Of a stretch of 64,000 bases of DNA, positions 32,379-43,900 are shown piece by piece. A model generated the notes under the pieces. It did no database searches and was not told the origin of the DNA. It saw nothing but the letters and a program-made list of their open reading frames with translations. Each line of letters starts with the position of its first letter. Positions within the stretch are counted from its first letter, which is position 1. A program made the position numbers and the translations under genes. The stretch is taken from assembly GCF_037975245.1 (NCBI RefSeq), contig NC_092566.1, positions 15,355,001 through 15,419,000 on the forward strand. The letters are read 5' to 3'. This DNA comes from Apostichopus japonicus. Lineage: Eukaryota; Echinodermata; Holothuroidea; Aspidochirotida; Stichopodidae.

Positions 32379-33820
32379 GTGAGTAAAGAAGCATGCACTG
32401 TATAACCATTAAAAATGTGTATGTAATTTTGTTGACTTAGTAGGCGACCTATATTGTTTAGTAACATGGTAAATTTAGGCAACATTTGACTTGAAGTTAG
32501 TGATATTATTTTGTCATGTAAAGTAGTCTACCTATATTGTCTTGCTTGAAACACTGCAGGCCTAGTTTTCCTCTTTGACCTTGGGAGAACAGAGAGCAGT
32601 GACATAACACTGCTTATACTACAATCGATGAAAAGTTTTCGTGTTATGTTTTTGGGCTCTTATTTTTATTTGAGTTTATTAAAAGTCAAAGTTCAGGCAA
32701 CTTAGGCGACACCCATTATTGCTCAATAACTTCTCTGAACTTTCTGAGATGTTTTTGATATTTCATTTCATTTCATTTATTTGTTTCCATATTCAAAATA
32801 TATTACACAATAATAGAAGAAAATGTATGTGACAAGTGGAGGAGGTCTGAGAAAGCCGAGGCTCTTACGAGGCAGACCCCCTGTACAAAGACAATAAGAA
32901 AAGAACAAAAATGAACAATGCATGCAATAAAACAAAGGTTGCACACACAAATAAACCATGTAACTGTACTTACGTTACATAAGATAACATTATGCAATTT
33001 AAAGAATTATCATATACGTAATGACAAAAAGAAAATGAAATGAAAAGAAAAAACCAAAAAATATGTATTACCTTAGCCTGTTCAGTAATTGGATAAAAGT
33101 AAATGCTTCAGATTTTTAGAAAAGATTGGCAGTTCGTGTGATTTCATTATTTCATTTAACAGAGTCTGTTCAAAGTATCTCTTTCGAGTTTCCGGCCTTA
33201 GGAATTCACAAATGATTAATAATTAGTTAGCATCATGATTGATCTCTAGATCGAGTAAGGCAAAATATGTCACCACAAACAGAACTAGTATTGTTCGATA
33301 CAGGTGACCAGGGTTATAGCCACGCCTGCCGGCCGGCATTGGAAGTGAATAAACAGTCCACTGGCCGGCACAAAAAAATAGTAAAATGCTTGTGAAATAC
33401 AACAAAAGTAACAAATTTATCTTTCCCTTGCCGTAAAACATGATAATAACGTCACCTTTTTCTGTTATTTGCCCCTGGACCCCACCAGGGGCCCTTAAGC
33501 GGGCCCTGGACCCCCGGCCGTGAGATGCGAGAGCTTCGCTCGCTACGCTTCGCAAATTTATTGAACCAGCACTCACAATCTCCTAGCTATAACCCTGCAG
33601 GTGACCAAAGCCTAGAGTGGAATGACAAAATTCTATAACTGGTTTCGAACCTCTGGAAATGCAATCAGTGTCCATGGTCTAGTTGGTTAGGGTTTCGCAT
33701 ATAAAGCGAGAGGCCTGGGTTCGAATCCCGGATTCCCGCTGGGAGATTTTTCACTGTTCTGGATTTTCCAACCCATAACAATTTCATATATATATAACTA
33801 TATATATAACTATATATATA

Positions 33821-33911
<91 letters not shown>

Positions 33912-33918
33912 CGATTTC

Positions 33919-34011
<93 letters not shown>

Positions 34012-34256
34012 TATTTAAATATATTGTTTTCCTTTGTATTCCAGTTACTTCTTTAGAAGACGAATCTCCAGCTAATTCCTTGCGTCAGCGATTTCTCTGG
34101 TGGGGTAAGCATCCCAAACCTCAACATGGTCATCATGAGCATCATGGCCATCATGGCCATCAGAGCCATCATGGCAATCAACACGGTGGTAAGCAGGAAG
34201 CCAATCACGAAACGAGAGAGTTGGAGGAAGGACCAGAAGTCGTTGCAAATTACTAG
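32318..34256 (+). CDS. Peptide gene C: secreted His-rich precursor, C-terminal unit out of frame (90 aa, two exons)
   Basis: Exons are 32318-32378 (donor G|GTGAGT) and 34045-34256 (acceptor GTATTCCAG), phase 1. Seen: signal peptide 1-20 ([20 protein letters not shown]), the E-D-E motif at 25-27, then R-Q-R (34-36) and FLWWGK (37-42). A His-rich run at 43-67 is built on H-H-G steps, followed by GGK, an acidic tail and a stop after residue 90. Genes A and B continue with [ST]PEE[RK] plus a helix. Here a comparable SLPEERW segment and a basic amphipathic stretch lie just after the stop in the +1 frame (about 34258-34353), so the gene is either frameshifted or has lost its last module. The signal peptide and His array are intact, so a shortened product may still be made. 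AATAAA at 34370 fits either reading. The intron is full of repeats. Confidence 0.7.
33186..33790 (+). mobile_element. tRNA-derived SINE, interrupted by a hAT-like element (gene C intron)
   Basis: Same family as 29703-29990; tRNA-like part at 33667-33740 with box B GGTTCGAATCCC and loop ATATAAA. The acceptor stem is decayed. The insertion at 33309-33597 splits it. Confidence 0.75.
33309..33597. mobile_element. hAT-like element inside a SINE in the gene C intron
   Basis: Perfect inverted repeat CAGGGTTATAGC / GCTATAACCCTG; duplication CAGGTGAC at 33301-33308 and 33598-33605 (exact). The flanks rejoin the tRNA-like SINE found uninterrupted at 29703-29990. Confidence 0.92.
33785..34008. repeat. 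(AT)n array in the gene C intron
   Basis: About 220 bp of TA dinucleotides with ACTATA and TTTACGATTTCAAT interruptions, ending 36 bp before the exon 2 acceptor. Confidence 0.97.
34045..34256 (+). CDS. Gene C exon 2 (His-rich module)
   Basis: This exon codes residues 21-90. The DNA is a 9-bp-type CATCATGGC repeat in the centre. The frame closes with TAG at 34254. Confidence 0.7.
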
Positions 34257-34356
34257 TTCGTTACCAGAGGAGAGATGGATAAGTCGTTTTCGTAATTTTG
34301 CACGCCGTTTACACGATGTAGAATTTGCACACATTCTGCTCTCCTTGGTTTGAACC
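34257..34356 (+). pseudogene. Out-of-frame remnant of the peptide unit of gene C
   Basis: Read in the +1 frame relative to gene C, this stretch gives SLPEERW, then a basic segment with RFRNFARRLH and a hydrophobic end before TGA. The SLPEER start parallels [ST]PEE[RK] of A and B. The terminal Gly-Lys is absent. Confidence 0.55.
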
Positions 34357-34369
34357 GGCGAGAATATGA

Positions 34370-34375
34370 AATAAA
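34370..34375 (+). terminator. Poly(A) signal of gene C
   Basis: AATAAA lies about 115 bp after the stop codon of gene C. Confidence 0.55.
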
Positions 34376-35035
34376 GCAAGGACGAATTAACCTAATCTTC
34401 CACCGAGTCAAATTGTTTTCTTTTTGTTGTTATGATTGATAGTTGTTGTTTTGTTGAGATGGTGGTGTTGGGGGGAGGGGGTGGGGGATGTGGTTGATCA
34501 AAATTAACGTAACATTAATAAGGACACGGCGGGATACTGACATACATAAATCAAATAGGCCATTAGCAAAAAAAAAATGAGGTGAACATAATTGCTCGTC
34601 ACTTTATTAAAGCGTAAGCTCTTCATGTATCGACCCCCCCCCCCCACCACCACCACACCCCACACTCTACACCCAACCCATTCTCAGCATAAATTATGAA
34701 GAAGTAACATTCTGGTCTGTTTATAACCATGTGAGGAGTTACTGCCATATTTTCTCTCTCAATTTATGGCCCAACGCGTACGCGATACTCCCCATTAACG
34801 CCCCATCCACCCCACCCCGACTACAATTTGTTGGCAGACAGATCATAGATAACAGGCTGTTGTGATCATGTGTGTTCCAAACTGGACCCAGGTCAAGCTA
34901 CGTACGTTCAAGTGGTTTGCAATCGAATTTGTAAACATATGTTACTGTACACGCCGCGTACGTGGACGACATCTGCATCTATAGGCTAACCATTTATTTG
35001 TCTCAATTGGGTTAAATAAAATGAGACCTATGTAT

Positions 35036-35800
35036 TTAGTTTAGTTTAGTTTATTTTAGTAGGGGGAAATGGGATCAGGTCCCCGTCAAGTACCATATGG
35101 GAGAGGAAAACAAACCCCAAAGACAATAAAACAAGACAGGCCCGATTACGATGCTTAAATTACTTGTCCAAAACCATAGGCGTACGGGACCATTTCAGTT
35201 TGGGGGGGGGGGCAGAAACTTTTTTGCCCGAAAGTTCCCGTGACACTATCTAAGCGGAGCGCCACCATCGGTTGACGCGTAGCGTACAAGAATCTTTTTG
35301 GCAAAAGATGCCTCTCAGATTGCCGGAAATGGCACTTCTGAGGCATTGCAAGTTGCATCTAAACATTCTTTATTTTATAATCTCACGTTTTAGAAATTTA
35401 CACTTCCCAAAAATTTGGTAAATTAGAAGAAGAACAAATGGAAATATTCGGGCATCATGATGCTAAATAAAGAAAATCATTAGGCCTATATTAATATTAA
35501 TGTCAGAAACCAAATAACAAAAACGCTCTCCACGGAATTGTCGGGCAAATATTTAAACACATTCGGGCAAGCTACTGCATATTTATACATCTTTTCTCCT
35601 CTTAGGCTGCCCGAATTTCTTGTCCTCTGGAAATTGGGGGGGGGGGGGCAGTCTGCCCCCTGCCCCCCCCCCGCCTCGTACGCCTATGTCCAAAACATTG
35701 CTAAACCCATTCACACTTCATTGTAAGTACAACTTTCTAAGAGCGTACAAGAAAATTTCTGGTTTTGATACCCCCCAGATCACCGGAAATGGCACCTATC
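35036..35800 (-). mobile_element. 3' end of a second CR1-like LINE copy, split by a hAT-like element
   Basis: The sequence 35036-35174 and 35689-35740 matches the 3' end of the LINE at 38228-38400 (TTTAGTTTAG tail, GGATCAGG, CCCGATTACGATGCTTAAA, then CCCATTCACACTTCATTG). Confidence 0.75.
35175..35688. mobile_element. hAT-like element with exact 8-bp target duplication
   Basis: Perfect terminal inverted repeat CATAGGCGTACG / CGTACGCCTATG; duplication TCCAAAAC at 35167-35174 and 35689-35696. A poly(G) run follows the left end and poly(G)/poly(C) runs precede the right end. It is the same family as 38794-40379. Confidence 0.92.
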
Positions 35801-36352
35801 GGGCTTGAAAATGAGCAACCAGATGTACACTTTTGCCTGAGAACCAAGTATTTCCCAATAGTTGTTTTTTCCATCCATAAACTTTTTCAAGATTGTCACC
35901 AGTCACACATCATGTTCGACCTCATCGCATGTCCTGTGGATCATTGTTTTTGTAGGTGATTCTACGCCGCGGCCCACAATACCCTTCAGCCCCACTTTTC
36001 AAGGTTTTAAGCCCATTATTTGTTCAGAATTTGAAAATTCCCATTTCTCGTGAATAAAATCACTTGAAAACATACCCATAATGTTGCACAAAATTTAATC
36101 TATGGACAACCAATATAGAAAAACCTCCTTGAACCCCTAAGAGACAGGTCAAAATTGTACGAGTAGAGCAAAGTATGATGAAGAATGTTGGTGAGGAATT
36201 TTTCGAAAATTCCGACACAGTTAATTTATTGGTGTACAAATATTAAACCTCTTATAACAGCTATTATAAAACTTGGTTGAAGGAAATGAAAAATAGCAGA
36301 TATTTCCGATATCAGGTATCAGATATTTCGAAACCGAACACTACACATACAC

Positions 36353-36835
36353 TATAGGCGTAGGAGGCGGGGCTGCAGCCCCCCCCCCCCCTCAACCAAT
36401 TTTTTGCGCCCTGAAAATTCGGGCAATATGCTGAGAATTTTTCGGGCACCTATTGAAAGAAAAATAAATTGCAATGATGTAGCCTAAGGAAATGAATAGT
36501 TTAAAATGATCTCCTTGGTAATTTAAATAAAGTTCTAAGCTTGGCCGACTAATTCGCCATAACTAATATAAAAGAGAGTTTTGACATAATTGGACCTCCA
36601 TGCTTTTTCTCCATCTACATAAGACATTTCGTTATTTACATTAGCATCCGGCGGTATACTGTGCAACTTTCACCGACCGTATGGTACACGATGGTATGCG
36701 ATGCAATAACAGATGCCTACTTATATGATATTGACCTGAACAATTGAACGCGCGCGAAGCGCGCGAAAAATGTTCGTTATATTTTTCGGGCAAGTCGTTA
36801 CAGCCCCCAAATCCGATTGGGCTCCTACGTCTTTG
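36353..36835. mobile_element. Degenerate copy of the TAGGCGTAGG element
   Basis: The left end TATAGGCGTAGGAG and right end CTCCTACGTCTTTG are imperfect inverted repeats; G/C-runs and GCGCGCGAAGCGCGCG lie inside. Flanking duplication is unclear. Confidence 0.6.
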
Positions 36836-36904
36836 ACCACACACATAGACAGTTTTGATGCTGATATGACGTAATATCTGCTCTTTGCTTTACCAATTTG
36901 AAAT

Positions 36905-37135
36905 GGCGTGTAGCTAGTAATTTGCCAAGGGAGGGGCGAAGCCTGTAGGCAACTAAGCGTAGTGCCACCATAAGTTGGCGCGAAGCGTACAAGAAAATTT
37001 TGGCCGAAAATGCCTCCTAGATCGCTGGAAATGACACTTCCCAGGCCTTGTAAGTTGCATCTAAGCATTTTCTATTTTGAAATTACTAGCGATATCATAA
37101 AGAAAATTTGCTCAGGAGGGGGGCGGTCGCCCCCT
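36905..37135. repeat. Fragment of the CGTAGCCAGG element family
   Basis: GCGTGTAGCTAGTAATTTGC at the left, then the core with AAGTTGGCGCGAAGCG and CGCTGGAAATGACAC, ending in GGGGGGCGGTCGCCCCC. Right inverted repeat not clear. Confidence 0.6.
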
Positions 37136-37388
37136 TCCCGAAATGCATGTTCCCCGACGACTCGGTCGAGTTCCAGACCAGCCACAGTTAATTATGATAG
37201 ACGATATATAGTATACATATAGATACATTAGTGAGAGAGGAAAAATGGAGTTGTCGGTGTAAGGGGTAGGGTGAGGTGCACGTCCCCTCCGTAATCCTCG
37301 ATCTGTCACTGGCTACCCTATGTTTATAATATTGATCAGCATTGTAATTATGTCACTGTTCCTCTTTCTCTTCCCGGTGTCTTGGCGT

Positions 37389-37525
37389 TTATATTCTACT
37401 CCCTCCTTTTCTCCTTTTTCTCTCTTTCTTCTTTTTCTTTTCCCTTCCTTCCTCTCCTCCTTTTCTTTTTCCCCCTCTTTTTCCCTTTTTTCTTCTCTTT
37501 TTTTCTCTCCTCTTTTTCTTACCCG
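37389..37525. repeat. Polypyrimidine tract 230 bp upstream of IVD
   Basis: About 135 nt of almost only C and T on the plus strand. The overlapping open frames are low-complexity Phe/Ser/Leu or Lys/Glu/Arg runs. Confidence 0.95.
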
Positions 37526-37755
37526 GGGGGCGCGCGCCCCCAACGCCCCCCCCTGGATACGCACCTGGTACGATAGATGACTATAAGCAAAGTTAATTAA
37601 TATCTTTGCTACAAGGGATTGCGGGAGGTGGGACCCCATCAACCAATGGTGATGCAGTTGTTGATAACGTCATTTGACTGTCCTACTGCTGCTTACATGA
37701 AACTGTGAAAGTAACTAATACATACACCCGCTAACAAAATTTACGAAAGGAAATA

Positions 37756-37917
37756 ATGGCCCTACGATTCGTGAAGAAGCTTCCCAAGCTTTCTAGACAA
37801 ATTCCCAATTTTTTAAGTAGAGTAACTTCTCCTATTACAACAGTACCGTTGCGTAAAAATGGCAGTTATTTTGAGGTCGACGATATTGTATCTGGGTTAA
37901 CGGAGGAGCAACAGCAG
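37756..37917 (+). CDS. IVD: IVD exon 1 (targeting peptide and start of mature protein)
   Basis: This exon codes residues 1-54. [14 protein letters not shown] begins a basic presequence; the end, [13 protein letters not shown], matches the start of mature IVD. The donor is GTGAGT, phase 0. Confidence 0.9.
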
Positions 37918-40900
37918 GTGAGTGACTGAACTAGGTAAGGAATGTACTGTGTAGGCTATTACTACAGTAGGTTGCCGAATTTTACCAACATTAACTAGGT
38001 TAGTAGCAGTTATGCGAAACATGTAACACATTCTCATTTAGCCGGGTTCAATTTTTGATGATGAATTCTGGGTGAATTTCGTAACTTTTATAGCTCAGAA
38101 ACGATTTATAGCTCAAAAACGTCTAATCTACAATGATCTTTCGGCCAGAACTAGTGTTACCATGTCGAATTAGTCTTGAAACAATTTAGTATTAGATAAC
38201 ACTGCTTTCACTGGCCAAGTCTTATATAGTTTAGTTTAGTTTAGTAGAAAAAAGGATCAGGAGGGACACTTAAGTCCCAATCAAGGACCCTATAGAGAGA
38301 GAAAAAAAAACCTGAAGACATAGACACTCAGACCCGATTACAATGCTTAAAGTGCTTGTCCAAAGCATTCTTAAACCCATTCACACTACTTGCAAGTACA
38401 ACTTTCTCAGGCAAACCATTCCACTCATTCACAACCCTATTAGCAAAAAAGTTATGCCGAATATTAATCCTACTATGTGACTTTTGGAGTTTAAGACAAT
38501 GACCTCTAGTACAACTACTGTTAGCAAACAAGAAAAAGTCGGTAAAGGATAAATTGTCGAAACCATGCACAATCTTGAAAACCTGGATCAAGTCCCCACG
38601 TAACCTCCTAAGCTCCAGTGTGGTGAGATTCAACAGTTGTAATCGCCTATAATAAGGAACCCTCTTTAAGGAACTAATCATCCTAGTAGCCCTCCTCTGG
38701 ACCTTTTCAAGTACTTCCTTATCCTTAGCAAAGTAAGGGTTCCAAGCCTGCACGGCATACTCCAGATGAGGCCTAACCAACTGCTTATAAAGCGATAGGT
38801 GTACGGGACCATTTCAGTTTGGGGGGCAGAACTTTTTGTGCCCGAAAGTTCCCGTGACACTATCTAAGCGGAGCGCCACCATCGGTTGGCGCGTAGCGTA
38901 CAAGAAAATTTTTGGCACACGATTGCCTCCCAGATTGCCGGAAACGGCACTTCTGAGGCCTTGCAAGTTGCATCTAAACATTCTTTATTTTATAATTTAA
39001 CGTTTTAGAAATTTACACTTCCCCAAAAATTTGGTAAATTAGAAGAAGAAAATATGGTAAAATCACTTTGAAGGGGAAAAATGGGACAGTATATTTTTTA
39101 AGCTCCTTTTTAGTTACCTTATTTATCATTTTAACACAGTACTCAGCTACCTCCAGAAAAACATACATTGTTCAACGACACGTAGGCGGGATAATGTCGC
39201 TATGTCGGGTGAGACTGCAATTTGTCTCACAAAAAAGTATAAAATATAACAAAGAATACGATAAACCTGTACTTCTAGGCTTGTAGGCACTCCCCCCCCC
39301 CCACCATCCATGAAAAAGAAAATGTTTCTTATATACACTCATGTTGGGGATGTCCAGGTCAAGGGCGGCAGAAGCACTTTTAATCTGGGGGGGGGGGACC
39401 GACATTAAAGGGCACTTTGCAGAAATTCGATTGGACTGATGCATGCCTTATATTTAGTACCCTTTATAACTCTTATTGTATTATCTTATTTGTGTAAACA
39501 CATCACTCCATCAACGCCCCCCCCCCCCCCAAAGGAAAATATGCATACTAGCACTGCAATATCCAATGTGCAAATTGGGAAAAAAGGAACAAGTTTTCTT
39601 TTGAGACAAAATGTGGTGAAATCATGCTAGTTGCTAATGTAGGAATCTTCCGAATTAGAGTTTTTTTCTTGTTAATATCTTAACAATTTTTTCCCATTCG
39701 AAATAGCTTTGAGTTTGACCTACAGAAATTCATTAAAAGTCACGGGCTTAGTCAGGATTTGCAAAGTTGTATGCACGACTATCTGAGCGGAGCGCCACCA
39801 TCGGTTGGCACGTAGCGTACTAGAAAATTTTTGGTTTTACAAACCCCTCAGATGGCCGGAAACGGCCCTTCCCGAGTGTTCATTCTGGTTCCCTGGCCTC
39901 TTGCTAACTTGAGGCACCTCAATTTTTATGTAGAAAAAAGGCACAGTTTTAACCTGCCCCCTGTGCCCCCCCGGTTCCGCCGCCCTTGGTCCAGGTATAC
40001 AATTGACTAGTTAGAAAAAATTGATCGTGCAAAAAGCGTGGTAGCCCAGATGAACTGCGCTTACGGTGGTGTTACACGTAAATATTCGGGCATCATGATG
40101 CTAAATAAAGAAAATCATGGAATTGTCGGGCAAATATTTGAAAAAGATTCGGGCAAGCTACTGCATATTTATGTATATATATATATATTTCCAGAGGACA
40201 AGAAATTCGGGCAAAAGTCCTGAAAAATTCGGGCAGCCTAAGAGGAGAAAAAAATATATATATATATATTTTTTTTCTCCTCTTTGGCTGCCCAAATTTT
40301 TCAAGCCTTTTGCCCGAATTTCTTGTCCTCTGGAAATTTGGGGGGGCAGTCTGCCCCCCCCCCGCCTCGTACGCCTATGTATAAAGCCTAACTACGATGT
40401 CCTCCTTCAGAAAACTAAAGTTCCTCTTGATCATACCTAAAACCCTATTACCTCTTTTAGCAGCTTCAAGACAATGTTTAGAAGGTTGCAGAGATGAGTC
40501 AATGTAGATACCTAGGTCTCTTTCAACAGAGACCTCCTGTAACTCCACACCATTAAGATTGTATGTAAACTTTTGGTTACTACTACCAATGTGCATTACC
40601 TTACATTTATCAATATTAAAAAGCATTTGCCACCCCTGAGACCAGGAAAAAATCTTATCCAAATCCCCTTAAAATTTCTCAGAATCGCTTTTGGAAGAGA
40701 CCTTAGAATACAATTTGGTGTAATCAGCAAACTTCTTAGCTTTACACAAAATATCTCCGTCGATGTCATTTATATAGGCAACAAACAACAAGGGACCTAA
40801 TACAGACCCTTGTGGAACCCCACAAGTAACGTTCTGCCAAGAAGAAGCACAGCCTTTAATTGCCACCCTCTGTTCCCTATTACCAAGCCAATTCCCGATC

Positions 40901-43900
40901 CAAGACAGTAAATTCCCTATGACACCCATGCTCTTCAGCCTAAGTAAAAGATGCTGGTGGGGAACTTTATCAAAGGCCTTCTGGAAGTCCAAGAACACAA
41001 CATCTACAGACCTCTGCCTATTTAGTGAACTTGTTACATCTTCCATAAACTCAAGGATATTAGTGAGACAAGATCTTTTTTGACAAAAGCCATGTTGAGA
41101 CTCTCTGATCAAAGACTGACTGCTGAAGTGACAGACCATAGACCTTTTAACAATAGACTCCATGACCTTACAAACTACACTAGTGAGACTAACGGGCCTA
41201 TAATTACAGGGCTTAGACTTATCACCCTTCTTGAAAATTGGGGTAATATTAGCACATCTCCAGTCCCTAGGAACATATCCTTCATCCATAAATTTACTAA
41301 AAACCAACGAGAGTGGAACACAGAAATGGTGTGCAAAAGTCTTCAACAAATACGGATGGATTGCATCCGGTCCAGAAGCTTTAGAAACATTTAGACGAAG
41401 CAGCTCCTTTAAGACAACCTCATCCGAAAATAAGACCGTATCCAGTTTAGGCCTATCACTGCCTCCCTGAAAATCTAGAAAACTACTCGTATCTTCCCTT
41501 GTGAAAACCGACACAAAATAGTTGTTCAAAAGATCTGCAAGATCCTGACTATCAGTAACTATATTATCAGCCTGTGGTGCCCTAAGAGAAACAATTGCAT
41601 CTTTAACTTTCTGCTTTGACCTGACATAAGAAAAGAAGGCCTTTGGGTTATCCTTAATTTTTAGGGCAATGCTTTTTTCGAAATTCAATTTTGCATCAGA
41701 GACTAAGCATTCTACCTTCAGCTGATGAATTTTAAACTTGGCCAAAAGAGAATCAGATTTAGTCCTCCTAAACAACTTCCACATTCTACGTTTTTGCCTA
41801 ATTGCACATCTAACTTTCTTATTCATCCAGTGAGGCATACTGCTTTTACGACGACGATTCTTCCACGGAACATGATTTTCCATAATGACCTTTATTTTAT
41901 CAGCAAAACAAATCCAAGACTGAGAAGCACTCATATCTCTAAACAAATTAATCCAATATACTGTAAGGCTTCATAATTGACGCACCTTCGTAAATGACGC
42001 ACCTTCAAATATTAGTAGCAATGTAAGTATGTACAGTATGTATTTAAGATCCTCCTGCAAGCAGGAACTTGCGAAGAAGTCATCATTGGCTTATCATAGC
42101 CACAAGCTGACCGAAGTCAGTCTCTTAGATTCATATTTTAACGTCCATGATTATGAATTGTCAATTGTCAAGCACTCTGTAACTGGACGACATATATTAA
42201 TCTTGGAGTGACTCAAACTCGGGACCTGTTATGATTGAAAGGACTGGCGTAAACCACTGATCTAACACTCCCTTAGCAAACAGGCTGCAATGATACAGCA
42301 GGCAACCTAAACTTTTTGCAGCCAAGCAGAGTTACATATTTGATGAATTTTAATCCATTTCCAGTATACGCGGATGGAATGTTTTTTTTAAAGAGCTCTT
42401 TAACACCCTCCCCACAATTTTTTAGCATTGGGAAATTTTACTCCCTACAAATAACCAAAATTATCACTACTCTCTGGGACCTGACCTGTCTAAGCTCAGA
42501 GGCTCAGAGCATACACTAAGACCTACACTACTGTTAGCCCTATTGACAAATGTTTCAATTTAGGGGTATGAAAAAACTTGACAAGGCTGACATTTTGTGG
42601 GCAAATTCTGATCAATTGTATGCTACATAGACACAGAACAATACATTTTTTGGAGATCATTACATTTCTGAGGAACTACACATATGAGAAACGCATACAG
42701 TTGAGTGATTTGAATTTTTCGTTGATAGACATTGTTAATCAAATCCTTAAGTGCGTCAATTATGAGCCCACCATGCTACTACTACTAGACTACTAGTGCT
42801 ACGAGTACTTAGTAGGCCCAACAAAGTACTAGGCTAACTTAACTATACTAGAGGCTAGTAGCAGGACTAGTAGTAGAACTACCTGCCTAGACCTAAGTTG
42901 CATAATTATGCAAAGACTATTTTGTATCTTGGAACAGCGACGTAGCCAGGAATTTGAAAGGGGGGGAGCACTTTTTGCGATTGATATCGATTTTCAAAAA
43001 TTTAGGCACGACTATCTGAGCGGAGCGCCACCATCGGTTGGCGCGGAGCGTACAAGAAAATTTTTGGTTTTACAAACCCCCCAGATGGCCGGAAACGGCC
43101 CTTCCCGAGTGTTCATGCTGGTTCCATGGCCTCTTGCTAACTTCAGACACCTCATTCAATATCACTTTTCAACCAAAAAAACAAACGAGTTAAGATAGTA
43201 CATAATTCAATAATACATAATGCATTTAAAATTAGCAAGGTACATGTACAGAGTAGTCTTACTTTTCAACTGCTGATACTTGTAGTTACATATATAGATA
43301 GGCCAGAAATGTCTTAGATACTACTATAGCCAGTAATTGTCTTTGATACAACTGTAAATGTTTAAGTTAGCCTAATAAGAGAAGGCGAGAGCTATCCGAC
43401 GATTGCCATCTGATTCAAATTTCTCAACTGTTTTCTCAACTGAAATATTATCTGCGTAAACAGGTTCTTAACTAGATGTTACAACACTGACAAGATCGGA
43501 TCCTATAGTCTTTTTCGGCGGGTAGAGTGTTGAAAGAAACGGCACGCGATAGAAATGACAGCCTAAATTAGAAGACTAGGTCACCTAATTAAGCCATATT
43601 CTTGCTACGTTCATTTCAATAGTTATTCCTGTCTAGACTCTTAAACTCGTCCAACAAGCTTATGGATTTGAAATATGGGTGTTTTCAAAAAAAGATAACT
43701 TGGCCAAAAAAAGTGTAGGCCCGGGCCCACAGTGCTACATACTGGCTACGCCCCTGATCATATGATATCATATTATCAGCAGATTTTGTTTCCTGTTTGA
43801 ATCCTTTTACATGTTCTTTTACATAATATATCAGAAAGACAAACATAGTGCTCTTTTACAATTTTTCAAGTAGGATGATTCTTGTTTATTGTCCAATGTC

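Larger units (their letters stand above)
38228..41970 (-). mobile_element. CR1-like LINE, 5'-truncated and inactivated, in IVD intron 1
   Basis: Minus-strand reverse transcriptase remnant. Reading 41946 downward: [57 protein letters not shown] and [11 protein letters not shown], then [14 protein letters not shown]; after an interruption, [14 protein letters not shown] and the C-terminal region to a stop at 38328. Motif order fits the CR1/Jockey group. No endonuclease domain remains upstream and a TGA lies near 41970. Damage: FADD has become FADY (codon 40720-40722), there is an in-frame TAA at 40669-40671, and a hAT-like element splits it at 38794-40379. The 3' end has ACTAAA-type tandem repeats. 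Confidence 0.88.

Noticed and set aside
37313-37642. Lys/Glu/Arg-rich frame and the opposite Phe/Ser frames
   Set aside because: They come from the polypyrimidine tract upstream of IVD.
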